A DNA stretch of 64,000 bases from JANNRA01 sp031401035. Lineage in GTDB: Bacteria; Desulfobacterota; Binatia; HRBIN30; CADEER01. Below, one piece after another: positions 17,616 through 25,531 of the stretch. Made by a program: the position numbers and the translations under genes. The notes under the pieces were generated by a model. The model had not been told where the DNA came from. It worked only from the letters and a program-made list of their open reading frames with translations, and did no database searches. Each line of letters starts with the position of its first letter. Position 1 is the stretch's first letter. Location: NCBI GenBank assembly GCA_031401035.1, contig JANNRA010000108.1, positions 1 to 64,000 of the forward strand, given 5' to 3'.

Positions 17616-18341
17616 ATGATGTCGATTCGCATCCCCGCCGCCCTGGCGCTGGCGCTCTGCCTGGCGGCCCCGACCCTGGCCGCCGATCCGCAGACCGATG
17701 AGCAGAAGACGATCTACTCGATCGGCGTCGCGCTGGCACAGAGCCTGCAGCCCTACTACCTGTCGCCGGCCGAGGTCGCCCTCGTGCAGCAGGGCCTGAC
17801 CGACGGCCTGGCCGACAAGCCGAAAGTCGATCTGAAGGAGTATCGCGTCAAGCTACAGCAGCTCGCGCAGCAGCGCGCCACGGTCGCGGCAGAGGGCGAG
17901 AAAAAGGAGGCCCAGGGTTTCCTCGACAAGATGGCGAAGGAGAAGGGGGCGCAGAAGACCGAGAGCGGGCTGATCTTCTTCGAGGTCGCGCCGGGCAAGG
18001 GCGAGAGCCCGAAGGCGACCGACACGGTCAAAGTCCACTACCATGGCACCCTGCGCGACGGCACCGTCTTCGACAGTTCGAAGGATCGCGGCACCCCGGC
18101 CACGTTCCCCCTCAATCGCGTCATTCCCTGCTGGACCGAAGGCGTGCAGAAGCTCAAGGTCGGCGGCAAGGCGAAGCTCGTCTGCCCGTCGAGCATCGCC
18201 TACGGTGATCGCGGCGCGCCGCCGAAGATCAAGCCGGGCGCACCACTGGTCTTCGAGGTCGAACTGATCGCCATCGAAGCCGCCGCGCCGGCACCGGCAC
18301 CGGCACCGGCGGGGGCGCCGGCGGCCAAGCCGCACCCATAA
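17616..18341 (+). CDS. Exported FKBP-type peptidyl-prolyl isomerase (FkpA/Mip-like)
   Basis: 241 aa from ATG 17616, with GAAGAAGGAG just upstream. Residues 1-23 form a signal peptide. Residues 24-105 are the helical N-terminal dimerisation domain (SIGVALAQSL... QQGLTDGL), and about 112-225 the FKBP domain (VKVHYHGTLRDGTVFDSS, IPCWTEGVQKLKVGGKAKLV, IAYGDRGAP). It assists folding of exported proteins in the periplasm. The end is a low-complexity Ala-Pro tail. A strong hairpin follows. Confidence 0.93.
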   Translation: MMSIRIPAALALALCLAAPTLAADPQTDEQKTIYSIGVALAQSLQPYYLSPAEVALVQQGLTDGLADKPKVDLKEYRVKLQQLAQQRATVAAEGEKKEAQGFLDKMAKEKGAQKTESGLIFFEVAPGKGESPKATDTVKVHYHGTLRDGTVFDSSKDRGTPATFPLNRVIPCWTEGVQKLKVGGKAKLVCPSSIAYGDRGAPPKIKPGAPLVFEVELIAIEAAAPAPAPAPAGAPAAKPHP

Positions 18342-18352
18342 CCACAACCCTG

Positions 18353-18386
18353 GACGGCGCGGCCCGCGCAGGCGGACCGCGCCGTC
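18353..18386 (+). terminator. Hairpin after the FKBP gene
   Basis: GACGGCGCGG (18353-18362) and CCGCGCCGTC (18377-18386) form a perfect 10-bp stem around a 14-base loop, 11 bases beyond the stop. There is no T-run, which is common in very GC-rich genomes. Confidence 0.5.
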
Positions 18387-18412
18387 GCAAGTGCAACAGG
18401 ACCGAGGACGTC

Positions 18413-19963
18413 ATGTCCGAGTATGGATTCTGGAATCTCGCCCAGCGCGAGCCCGATCACCTGGCCCTGATCGAGCCCGACGGCCGCCAGTGGCGTGCCG
18501 GCGAGTTGCTGGCGGAGGCCAATCGTCTGGTGCACGGTCTGCGCGCCCTCGGCCTGCGGCAGGGGGATTGCGTTGCCACCTGCCTGCCGAACGGCGCCCC
18601 GATGCTGCTCACCTACCTCGCCGCGGCGCAGGCCGGCTGGTACCTGACGCCGATCAACCACCATCTGACAGTGGCGGAAGCGGGCTACATCCTCGGCGAC
18701 TGCGAGGCCAAGGCGTTCATCGGCGACGAGCGCTTTGCCGCGCTCTGCGCCGGCGCCGCCGATCTCGCTGGCCTGCCAGGCTCGGCGCGCTTCGCGCACG
18801 GCACCGTACCCAGGTTTCAGTCCTTCGACGCCCTGCGCGCGGGGCAGTCCGCCGCCATGCCGAGCGATCGCGCCGCCGGGCAGGTGATGAATTACACCTC
18901 CGGCACGACGGGGCGTCCGAAGGGCGTGCGGCGACCGCTGGCCCCGTATGATCCGGACGCCGTCTTCTCGATGTTCGCGATGTTCCTCGGCATGTTCGGC
19001 GTGCAGCCACAGGCGGATAACGTCCATTTGTGCGGGTCGCCGCTCTACCACACGGCCGTGCTGGTCTTCGCGGGTTCCTCGCTGCATTACGGCCACACCG
19101 TCGTGTTGATGGATCGCTGGACGCCGGAGCTGTGCCTGGAGGCGATCGCGCAGCACAAGGTCACCACCAGCCACATGGTGCCAACCCAGTTCCACCGCCT
19201 GCTCGCACTCCCCGAGGACGTGAAGCGCCGCTACGACGTGTCCTCGCTGCGCCACATGGTGCACGCCGCGGCGCCGTGTCCGGTCGACGTCAAGCGGCGC
19301 ATGATCGACTGGTGGGGTGCGACGATCTACGAGTACTACGCTGCCAGCGAGGGCGGCGGCACGCTGGTGACGCCGAAGGAGTGGCTGCGCTATCCCGGGA
19401 CGGTCGGGCGCGCCTGGCCGAGTTCGGAGATTCGCATCTTCGACGAGGCCGGGGATCCCTCTCCCGTGAATCAACCGGGGACGGTGTACATGGCCCTCGG
19501 CGCCGCCGATTTCAAGTATCACAAGGATGACGAGAAGACGGGGGCGAACCGGCGCGATGGGTTCTTCACCGTTGGCGACATCGGTTACCTCAATGACGAA
19601 GGGTACCTGTTCCTCTGTGATCGCAAGATCGACATGATCATCTCCGGCGGCGTCAACATCTACCCGAGCGAGATCGAGTCGGAGTTGCTCAAGCACCCGA
19701 AGATCGCCGATGTGGCGGTGTTCGGCATTCCCAACGAGGATTGGGGCGAAGAGGTCAAGGCGGTCGTCGAACCGGCGCCCGGGATCGAGGTGGGCCCGGC
19801 CCTCGCCGACGAGATCCTCGCCTGGTGCCAGGCCAACGTGGCGAAGTACAAATGCCCGCGCAGCATCGACTTCGTCGCGGCGCTGCCGCGCGACCCGAAC
19901 GGCAAGCTCTACAAGCGCAAACTGCGCGATCCCTATTGGGCCGGGCGCGAACGCGCCATCTAG
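18413..19963 (+). CDS. Acyl-CoA synthetase (AMP-forming, FadD-like)
   Basis: 516 aa from ATG 18413. It is an ANL-superfamily ligase that activates a carboxylic acid with ATP and CoA. The P-loop is YTSGTTGRPKGV (161-172). An ExxxxYYAASEGG motif (A5-like), the GDIGYLNDEGY motif, DRKIDMIISGG and the C-terminal catalytic lysine in NGKLYKRKLR are all present. No signal peptide. It stands alone; neighbours do not name the substrate, but fatty or aromatic/cyclic acids are plausible given the MaoC and thiolase genes nearby. Confidence 0.9.
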   Translation: MSEYGFWNLAQREPDHLALIEPDGRQWRAGELLAEANRLVHGLRALGLRQGDCVATCLPNGAPMLLTYLAAAQAGWYLTPINHHLTVAEAGYILGDCEAKAFIGDERFAALCAGAADLAGLPGSARFAHGTVPRFQSFDALRAGQSAAMPSDRAAGQVMNYTSGTTGRPKGVRRPLAPYDPDAVFSMFAMFLGMFGVQPQADNVHLCGSPLYHTAVLVFAGSSLHYGHTVVLMDRWTPELCLEAIAQHKVTTSHMVPTQFHRLLALPEDVKRRYDVSSLRHMVHAAAPCPVDVKRRMIDWWGATIYEYYAASEGGGTLVTPKEWLRYPGTVGRAWPSSEIRIFDEAGDPSPVNQPGTVYMALGAADFKYHKDDEKTGANRRDGFFTVGDIGYLNDEGYLFLCDRKIDMIISGGVNIYPSEIESELLKHPKIADVAVFGIPNEDWGEEVKAVVEPAPGIEVGPALADEILAWCQANVAKYKCPRSIDFVAALPRDPNGKLYKRKLRDPYWAGRERAI

Positions 19964-20043
19964 CAGCGCCGCCGTGCGCTGTGGGGAGCGTGCGCGGCGT
20001 GCGCGTCGAGAAGCTCTTCTGAAGCGGCGGGCGGGCGCGTACG

Positions 20044-20451
20044 TCAGCGCGCCTGCCCGCCGAGCTTGACGATGGCGGCGAAGGCCGCCTTGGCGACCGG
20101 TTGCACCGACAGGCGCGATTGGCGCAGCAGGACCATGTCGGCGAGAGCCGGCGCGCGCTTGATCTGGTCGAGCGTGACCGGCTCGCGCAACGCGTGCACC
20201 GGCTCGACGTCGATGACGGTCCAGTCGGGCGCCCGCGGATCGTCGTAGGGCTGCGACGCGATACGCGCCACCCCGAGCACGCGGCGCTCGTCGACGGAGT
20301 GGTAGAACAGCGCCAGGTCGCCGAGGCGCATGGCGCGGAGGTTGTTGCGCGCCTGGAAGTTGCGCACGCCGTCCCACACCGTGCGGCCGTCGCGCTGCAG
20401 ATCCGCCCACGCATAGGCGCCGGGTTCGGATTTCAGGAGCCAGTGATTCAT
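20044..20451 (-). CDS. EVE domain protein
   Basis: 135 aa from ATG 20451 with GGAGG upstream. The opening MNHWLLKSEPxxYxWxDL and the GVRNFQARNNLRAMRLGDLALFYHS stretch are the classic EVE/thymocyte nuclear protein 1 signature, a PUA-like fold that recognises modified bases in DNA or RNA. The binding-pocket aromatic residues are retained. It is divergent from map. The ligand is unknown; many stand-alone EVE proteins are linked to tRNA or DNA modification. Confidence 0.92.
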   Translation of the reverse strand: MNHWLLKSEPGAYAWADLQRDGRTVWDGVRNFQARNNLRAMRLGDLALFYHSVDERRVLGVARIASQPYDDPRAPDWTVIDVEPVHALREPVTLDQIKRAPALADMVLLRQSRLSVQPVAKAAFAAIVKLGGQAR

Positions 20452-20496
20452 AGCGGCCTCCGTAGCCGAGGCACCGGCGACTGGGCAACCAGCCCG

Positions 20497-20538
20497 TGTT
20501 GCCCTGTTGCCCCGACCCGTGTTGCCGGCGTTGTTGCC
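20497..20538 (+). repeat. Four TGTTGCC direct repeats upstream of map
   Basis: TGTTGCC occurs at 20497, 20505, 20520 and 20532, two copies inside an 11-base direct repeat CCCGTGTTGCC (20493 and 20516). An inverted GGCAAC lies at 20484. The array stops five bases before the -35 box of map and could be a regulator-binding cluster. Confidence 0.5.
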
Positions 20539-20542
20539 ACGG

Positions 20543-20571
20543 TTGGCCCGGCCGGCGCGCTGCGCTATCAT
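20543..20571 (+). promoter_or_regulatory. Promoter of map, probably leaderless
   Basis: TTGGCC (20543-20548), a 17-base spacer and TATCAT (20566-20571). Only 10 bases separate the -10 from ATG 20582 and no ribosome binding site is visible, so transcription should begin within a few bases of the start codon. Confidence 0.55.
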
Positions 20572-20581
20572 CTCCCCACGC

Positions 20582-21460
20582 ATGACCCGCAAAAAGCGCA
20601 AGCGGAAGGAAGAACGGCGCGTCGTCGCTCCGGGCGGCGCGGCGCAGGACGCGCTCCGGATGCGCGTCGCCGGCCGATTCGCCGGCGAGTTGCTCGATCT
20701 GGTGGCGCGCGAGATCCGCGCTGGGATGAGCACCGCCGACATCGATCAGCTGGTCGACGAGACGACCCGCGCGCGTGGCGCCACCAGCGCTCCGTACCGC
20801 TACCACGGCTTTCCAGGCCACTGTTGCACGTCGATCAATGATGTCGTCTGCCATGGTATTCCGGACCCGCAGCGCATCTTGCGCGACGGCGACCTGATCA
20901 ACGTCGATGTCACACCGATCGTCGATGGCTACCACGGCGACGCGTCGCGCACATTCATGATCGGCGAGGTGGCGCCGCTGGCGCGCCGCTTGGTCGAGGA
21001 CACCTACCGCTCGTTGTGGCTGGGCATCGCGGCGGTGCGTCCCGGCGGCACCACCGGCGACATCGGGCACGCCATCCAGAGCTTCATCGAACCGCGCGGC
21101 TATTCGATCGTACGCCAGTTCTCCGGGCACGGCATCGGTCGCACCTTCCACACCGCGCCGGCGATTCTGCACTACGGCAGGCCCGGCAGTGGCGAGCGTC
21201 TGACGGCCGGCATGACGTTTACCATCGAGCCGATGATCAACCTCGGTGACTGGCGTTGTCAGGTGCTGAAGGATGGCTGGACGGCGGTGACGGTGGACGG
21301 CTCCTTGTCGGCGCAGTTCGAGCACACGGTGCTGGTTACCGAGACCGGCGTCGAGGTGCTGACGCTCGGCGCCGGCGAGATCCCGCTCCTCAAGCCGGTC
21401 AAAGCGGCGGCGCCGGCGGCGCGTGCCGAGTCGCTGCTGCCCGCCCAATCCCTACTCTGA
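20582..21460 (+). CDS. map: Methionine aminopeptidase, type I
   Basis: 292 aa from ATG 20582, with the promoter -10 box 10 bases upstream. It removes the N-terminal Met from nascent proteins. All five metal ligands are visible: Asp109, Asp120, His183, Glu216 and Glu247, plus the conserved CHGIP histidine (91). The basic N-terminal extension (TRKKRKRKEERR) may favour ribosome contact. A Pro/Ala tail of about 25 residues follows the catalytic domain. It stands alone between a divergent EVE gene and a convergent small gene. Confidence 0.95.
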   Translation: MTRKKRKRKEERRVVAPGGAAQDALRMRVAGRFAGELLDLVAREIRAGMSTADIDQLVDETTRARGATSAPYRYHGFPGHCCTSINDVVCHGIPDPQRILRDGDLINVDVTPIVDGYHGDASRTFMIGEVAPLARRLVEDTYRSLWLGIAAVRPGGTTGDIGHAIQSFIEPRGYSIVRQFSGHGIGRTFHTAPAILHYGRPGSGERLTAGMTFTIEPMINLGDWRCQVLKDGWTAVTVDGSLSAQFEHTVLVTETGVEVLTLGAGEIPLLKPVKAAAPAARAESLLPAQSLL

Positions 21461-21517
21461 CGAGCCGCGATCCCTCGCCCGCCGGGCGCGGGAGAGGCCG
21501 GTGCGCCCGGGCGCTCG

Positions 21518-21802
21518 CTACCAGCAGAGCAGGGGCTGGCCGGCGCTCGTTGGCCTGCAATCGAGGGCGAGGTGCAAGCCGCTGGCCGGTTGCGGCGCCG
21601 GCACCACCGCGAACTCGAACTCGGGCTCGCTGCGATCTGCCATGACGATGGCGATCACGACGATCACCGTCACCACTCCGGCGACCGCGGCAGGGATGAT
21701 ATACTGTAGGTTGTCGTTCCCGGCCGCCGCCGGGCGCGGCGTCGTCAAGACCGTCACCGCAACCGCCAGGGCCGCTACCAGAACTGTCAGCCGTCGCATC
21801 AT
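21518..21802 (-). CDS. Small exported or membrane protein, unknown
   Basis: 94 aa. ATG 21802 is chosen because GAGGAGG lies about 8 bases upstream; an in-frame ATG further up would place that site inside the gene. Residues 4-29 look like a signal peptide (LTVLVAALAVAVTVL... AAAG). Residues 36-55 form a second hydrophobic segment (YIIPAAVAGVVTVIVVIAIV). The rest is a short polar tail with two Cys near the end (LDCRP and LLCW). No family was recognised. It faces map and is divergent from the sugar-dehydrogenase gene. Confidence 0.6.
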   Translation of the reverse strand: MMRRLTVLVAALAVAVTVLTTPRPAAAGNDNLQYIIPAAVAGVVTVIVVIAIVMADRSEPEFEFAVVPAPQPASGLHLALDCRPTSAGQPLLCW

Positions 21803-22039
21803 CCGCGCATCCTCCTCAGCCGAAGCCGCTCGCATGTAGCAGCTTCGCCACCCAGCGTCGATTGGCAATTGGCGCGACGAAGGGCAAAAAACCGCCTTTC
21901 GCATCGACCGGGCCGCCGCTATCTTGCGGCGGTCGCGAGGGCGGCCCGGAACGCACATGAAGGCAGAGGTCCATAGGCCGCCATCCGCACGGCCATCCGA
22001 ACCGCGCGCGGTGTTCGCGGCGGGGCGCGAGGCGCGACC

Positions 22040-23947
22040 GTGAGGCGCTGCGCCGTGGCGGTTGCGGCGTTGCTGTTGGCGACGGGCGCGGCGGCACAGC
22101 CGACGGTGTCGGATGGGACGCTGGCGGTCGATACGGTCGTGACGCAGCTGAGCACACCGGCGGCGATGGCATTTCTCGCCAGCGACGATTTCCTGTTCCT
22201 GGAGAAGAACAGCGGGCGGGTGCGTCGCGTCCTCGGCGGCGTCGTGCAGCCGGCGCCGGTGCTCGACGTCGCGGTGAACGCCGAGAACGAGCGCGGCCTG
22301 CTCGGCATCGCCATCAACCGCGAGTCGCCGCCGCGCGTCTTTCTGTTTTTCACGGAAGCTGCCGACCCGGACGGGGACGGCCAGCCGGACGGCGGCGCCG
22401 CGCTCGGAAACCGCGTCTACCGTTTCACCTGGAACGGCGCCCTGGCGCGGCTCGAGAACCGCCAGCTGGTCCTCGATCTGCCGGTGTCGCCGGGGCCCAA
22501 TCACGACGGCGGCGTCCTGGTGCTCGGACCGACACCGACGCCGGGCCCTGAGCCGCTCGTCGGCGACGGCAGCCTGCTGTACGTGGTGATCGGTGACCTC
22601 AACCGCCGCGGCCAGCTGCAGAACGCGGCGGGCGGCGCGGCAGTGGACGACAGCGGTGTGATCCTGCGGGTTCGACAGGACGGCAGCGCCGCCGCCGGCA
22701 ATCCGTTCACTGCTTTCTGCAGCGGTACCACCACGCAAACGTGCCCGACCGGCGGCGGCTGCCCGGCTGGGCAGAGCTGCCGGAGCGCGGTGGCACGCTA
22801 CTTCGCCTACGGTATCCGCAACAGCTTCGGGCTGGCGGTCGACCCGGTCACCGGGGCGCTTTGGGACACCGAGAACGGGCCCGGGACTTACGACGAGATC
22901 AACCGTGTCGAGCCCGGGTTCAACAGCGGGTGGACGCCACTGATGGGGCCGGACGGACGCGACGCCGAGGGGGTCGGCGATCTGTTCCTCATGCCCGGGA
23001 CAAGTGGGACCTACAGCGACCCGGAGTTCTCGTGGTTGAGTCCGGTGGCGGTGACCGCCATTGCCTTTCCCAGTGGCGGCGCGCTCGGCCCCGCCTACAA
23101 CGACGTCGCGTTGGTCGGTGATTTCAACCTCGGACATCTCTACCGCTTGCCCCTCAACGTGGGACGCAGCGGTTTCGCGCTCGGCGACGTCGCCGGGCTC
23201 GCCGATCTGGTCGCCGACTCGGCCAGCGAGCGCGATCTGCTGCGCCTGGGTGCGGGGTTTGGCGGCATCGCCGATCTCGAGGTGGCGCCGGACGGTTCGA
23301 TCTACATCGTCTCCGTCGGCGCCGGCGCCATCTATCGCCTGCACGCGCTGAACCCGCCGACGCCGACGCCGACAGCGACCGCGACGCCGACCCCGTACGC
23401 GGTGAGTGGCGAACTGCGCTACTGGAGCGGCGGCCGCCCGCTCGCCGGCGCCGCCGTCGGCGTGACCGGCGCTGGCGCGCTGACGTTCGTGAGCGATACC
23501 GCCGGTGCCTATGTCGCGGCGCCGCTGCCGATGGGTGGCTGGACGCTGACGCCACGCAAGCTCGGCGGCGCCAACCTCGGCGTCTCGGCGCTCGACGCGG
23601 CGTACGTGCTCGCCCACGCCGCCGGCCTGCGCCCGTTCGCGCCGACCCAGTTGCTGGGGTGCGACGCCAGTGGCAACGGCACCTGTACCGCGTTCGACGC
23701 GGCCTTGATCCTGCAACTCAAGGCCGGCCTGATCGCCCGCCTGCCAGCCGCCGTCGCTTGCGATTCGGACTGGCTCTTCACCCCCGCCGCGCCGCCGGCC
23801 GCCAACCAGACACAGGTGCTGCCGGTGCTCGCCAATGGCACCTGCGCGCCTGGTCGTATCGTTTTCGCTCCGCTGGTCGGCAGCGCCGCGGCGCAGAGCT
23901 TCCTTGCCGTGCTGCTCGGTGACGTGACCGGCAACTGGTCTCCGTGA
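22040..23947 (+). CDS. Secreted glucose/sorbosone dehydrogenase-like propeller with dockerin-like C-terminus
   Basis: 635 aa from GTG 22040. Residues 1-19 form a signal peptide. Residues 25-435 form a PQQ-type sugar dehydrogenase (GSDH) propeller: NERGLLGIAI, PGPNHDGG, YGIRNSFGLAVDP, ENGPGTYDEIN and PDGSIYIV are family motifs. A Cys-rich insert lies near 235-252. A Thr-Pro linker (about 438-452) leads to a carboxypeptidase-regulatory-like fold and then a dockerin-like region (GVSALDAAYVLAHAAGL and CDASGNGTCTAFDAALILQ). It probably oxidises a sugar or binds one at the cell surface; cofactor use is inferred. Confidence 0.87.
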   Translation: MRRCAVAVAALLLATGAAAQPTVSDGTLAVDTVVTQLSTPAAMAFLASDDFLFLEKNSGRVRRVLGGVVQPAPVLDVAVNAENERGLLGIAINRESPPRVFLFFTEAADPDGDGQPDGGAALGNRVYRFTWNGALARLENRQLVLDLPVSPGPNHDGGVLVLGPTPTPGPEPLVGDGSLLYVVIGDLNRRGQLQNAAGGAAVDDSGVILRVRQDGSAAAGNPFTAFCSGTTTQTCPTGGGCPAGQSCRSAVARYFAYGIRNSFGLAVDPVTGALWDTENGPGTYDEINRVEPGFNSGWTPLMGPDGRDAEGVGDLFLMPGTSGTYSDPEFSWLSPVAVTAIAFPSGGALGPAYNDVALVGDFNLGHLYRLPLNVGRSGFALGDVAGLADLVADSASERDLLRLGAGFGGIADLEVAPDGSIYIVSVGAGAIYRLHALNPPTPTPTATATPTPYAVSGELRYWSGGRPLAGAAVGVTGAGALTFVSDTAGAYVAAPLPMGGWTLTPRKLGGANLGVSALDAAYVLAHAAGLRPFAPTQLLGCDASGNGTCTAFDAALILQLKAGLIARLPAAVACDSDWLFTPAAPPAANQTQVLPVLANGTCAPGRIVFAPLVGSAAAQSFLAVLLGDVTGNWSP

Positions 23948-24002
23948 CGCCGACCGGCGCCGCCGCGGTCGCATCGCGGCGCTCGCAGGGCCTGCAGGAG
24001 CT

Positions 24003-24374
24003 TCAGCCCGCCTGACGCTGCGAGATGCGGTGCGAGCGACGCACGTTCGGCCGCGTGCGTCCGAGCAGACGCGTCGCATCGACGCGCTGCGCACGCATCC
24101 GTTCGAGCGCCGCACGCACAGCGGTCGGCTCAAGCCCCAGCGTCTCACAGATAATCACGAAGCAGAACGGCGATGCCGCCCGGCCGCTGTACACCCAGTA
24201 CTCGGCTTCCAGGCGCAACTCCTGCACCGGACCGAGGAAACTGCGGATGCCGTCCTCGAGGACGGCCAGCAACAGCCCCTTGGTGCCACTGAAATTGCCG
24301 ACGCGCTGCTCCGCGCCGCCCATCATCGCCGACAGATCGGCCGAGTTCTCCCCCGTCGATATCGATTCGCGCAT
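24003..24374 (-). CDS. Conserved small protein of deltaproteobacterial type, unknown function
   Basis: 123 aa from ATG 24374; ATG 24410 is in frame and possible. The core LLLAVLEDGIRSF, then EAEYWVYS, PFCFVIICETLGLEPTAVR and ALERMR, matches a family of small hypothetical proteins that I recall as frequent in Deltaproteobacteria and often multicopy. The C-terminal part (CETLGLEPTAVRAALERMR) reads like a helix-turn-helix. The Arg-rich end suggests nucleic-acid binding. It is alone between a secreted protein gene and the lipoprotein operon. The function is unknown. Confidence 0.65.
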   Translation of the reverse strand: MRESISTGENSADLSAMMGGAEQRVGNFSGTKGLLLAVLEDGIRSFLGPVQELRLEAEYWVYSGRAASPFCFVIICETLGLEPTAVRAALERMRAQRVDATRLLGRTRPNVRRSHRISQRQAG

Positions 24375-24508
24375 AGCCCCCAGTGTACGATCGCACGGCT
24401 GAGAGATCATGGGGCGTAAAGCGATGTCAACGAAAATGCCGTTGCAGCTAAAGGACACCGACGAGGTTTGATGCGCCGGCTGGGCACTGCCATGATCCGC
24501 GCCGGCTG

Positions 24509-25531
24509 ATGACGATGCGACGATCGTGGAGGATGGCGGCGCGGCTGGCGCTGACACTGTGTCTGCTCGCGGCGGGCACCTCGGGCTGTCAGGGCGACGC
24601 GCCGCCGCCCTCCCCCCGTCCGTGGCGGGTGACGGTGTTCGAGCCGCGCGATCCCGCCCCGCCGTCGGATCTGGCGGGCGCGGCGCGCGCCGGTGCCGGA
24701 GCCGCGGGTCTCGCCGAGGCATCGTGGAGCGTCCTGAGCGGCCCGGCCGCCGGTCTGGCAGGCCAGGTCGGTCCGACCCCGTCCACCGGCGTCGAGGTCG
24801 TCTTCGCCATCTCGTCGGCGGCGCTGACGGCGGCCCTGGCCAGCGGCCGGCCGACGGTGTTCACCGGGGTCGTCGACCCGGCCGCCGCCGGGGCGCGCCA
24901 GGTGGGGTGGCGGACGCGCTGGCTGCCGTGGCTCTTCCCCCCGTCGGCCGCGCCGGTCACCGGCGTGACGGCGGCGACCGAGTTCAGCACCATGCTCGAG
25001 CTCGCCGCGCCGCTGCTGACCCGCTCCCGCGTCGGTGCGGTGCAGGCGTCCGGCGACGCCGATTCGCTGGCGCTGGCGGCGCAGTTGCGCGGCGCAGCCG
25101 GCCGCGCCGGGCTCGAGGCAGTATTCGAGACCACCAACCTGCCCGGCGATACCGCAGGCGCGGTGGCGCGCCTGTGTGGGGCGCGCATCGGCGCGCTGGT
25201 GGCGCTCGGCGATCGCAGTACCGACGCCGCGTTGGGCGCCCTGGCGGACGGCGCCCGGGCCTGCAGCGTACCGCTGCTGGGAACGCGCCGGCCGCATGCC
25301 GTCGCCGGCGCGCTGGTGACCCTGGCGCGCGATGAACACGGCGCGGCGCGCGAGGCCGGCCGGCGCCTGGTGCAGATGCTGCGTCAGCCGACGCGACTGC
25401 CGCCGCCGTTTTCCGAGCGCCCTGGGGCGCGCCTGCTGCTCAACGCCGCCGCCGCCGAGCAGCTCGATGTCGGACTGCCGCTTGGGTTGGTTGAACGGGC
25501 CGACGAGATGCTCGGCGAGGAGCAGCCGTGA
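24509..25531 (+). CDS. ABC-transporter substrate-binding-like lipoprotein
   Basis: 340 aa from ATG 24509. An N-terminal hydrophobic stretch ends at Cys27 (AAGTSGC), a loose lipobox. The remainder has the two alternating alpha/beta lobes of periplasmic binding proteins of the ABC_sub_bind (DUF534-like) family, with a short mid segment like TGVVDPAAAGARQVG. No permease or ATPase gene is adjacent, so it may serve as an orphan sensor or binding protein. The sulfatase start overlaps its stop (GTGA), so the two are translated together. Confidence 0.65.
   Translation: MTMRRSWRMAARLALTLCLLAAGTSGCQGDAPPPSPRPWRVTVFEPRDPAPPSDLAGAARAGAGAAGLAEASWSVLSGPAAGLAGQVGPTPSTGVEVVFAISSAALTAALASGRPTVFTGVVDPAAAGARQVGWRTRWLPWLFPPSAAPVTGVTAATEFSTMLELAAPLLTRSRVGAVQASGDADSLALAAQLRGAAGRAGLEAVFETTNLPGDTAGAVARLCGARIGALVALGDRSTDAALGALADGARACSVPLLGTRRPHAVAGALVTLARDEHGAAREAGRRLVQMLRQPTRLPPPFSERPGARLLLNAAAAEQLDVGLPLGLVERADEMLGEEQP

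Noticed and set aside
18200..21448. A 3.2-kb open frame antisense to the acyl-CoA synthetase, overlapping map
   Set aside because: No domain is visible and several certain genes occupy the other strand.
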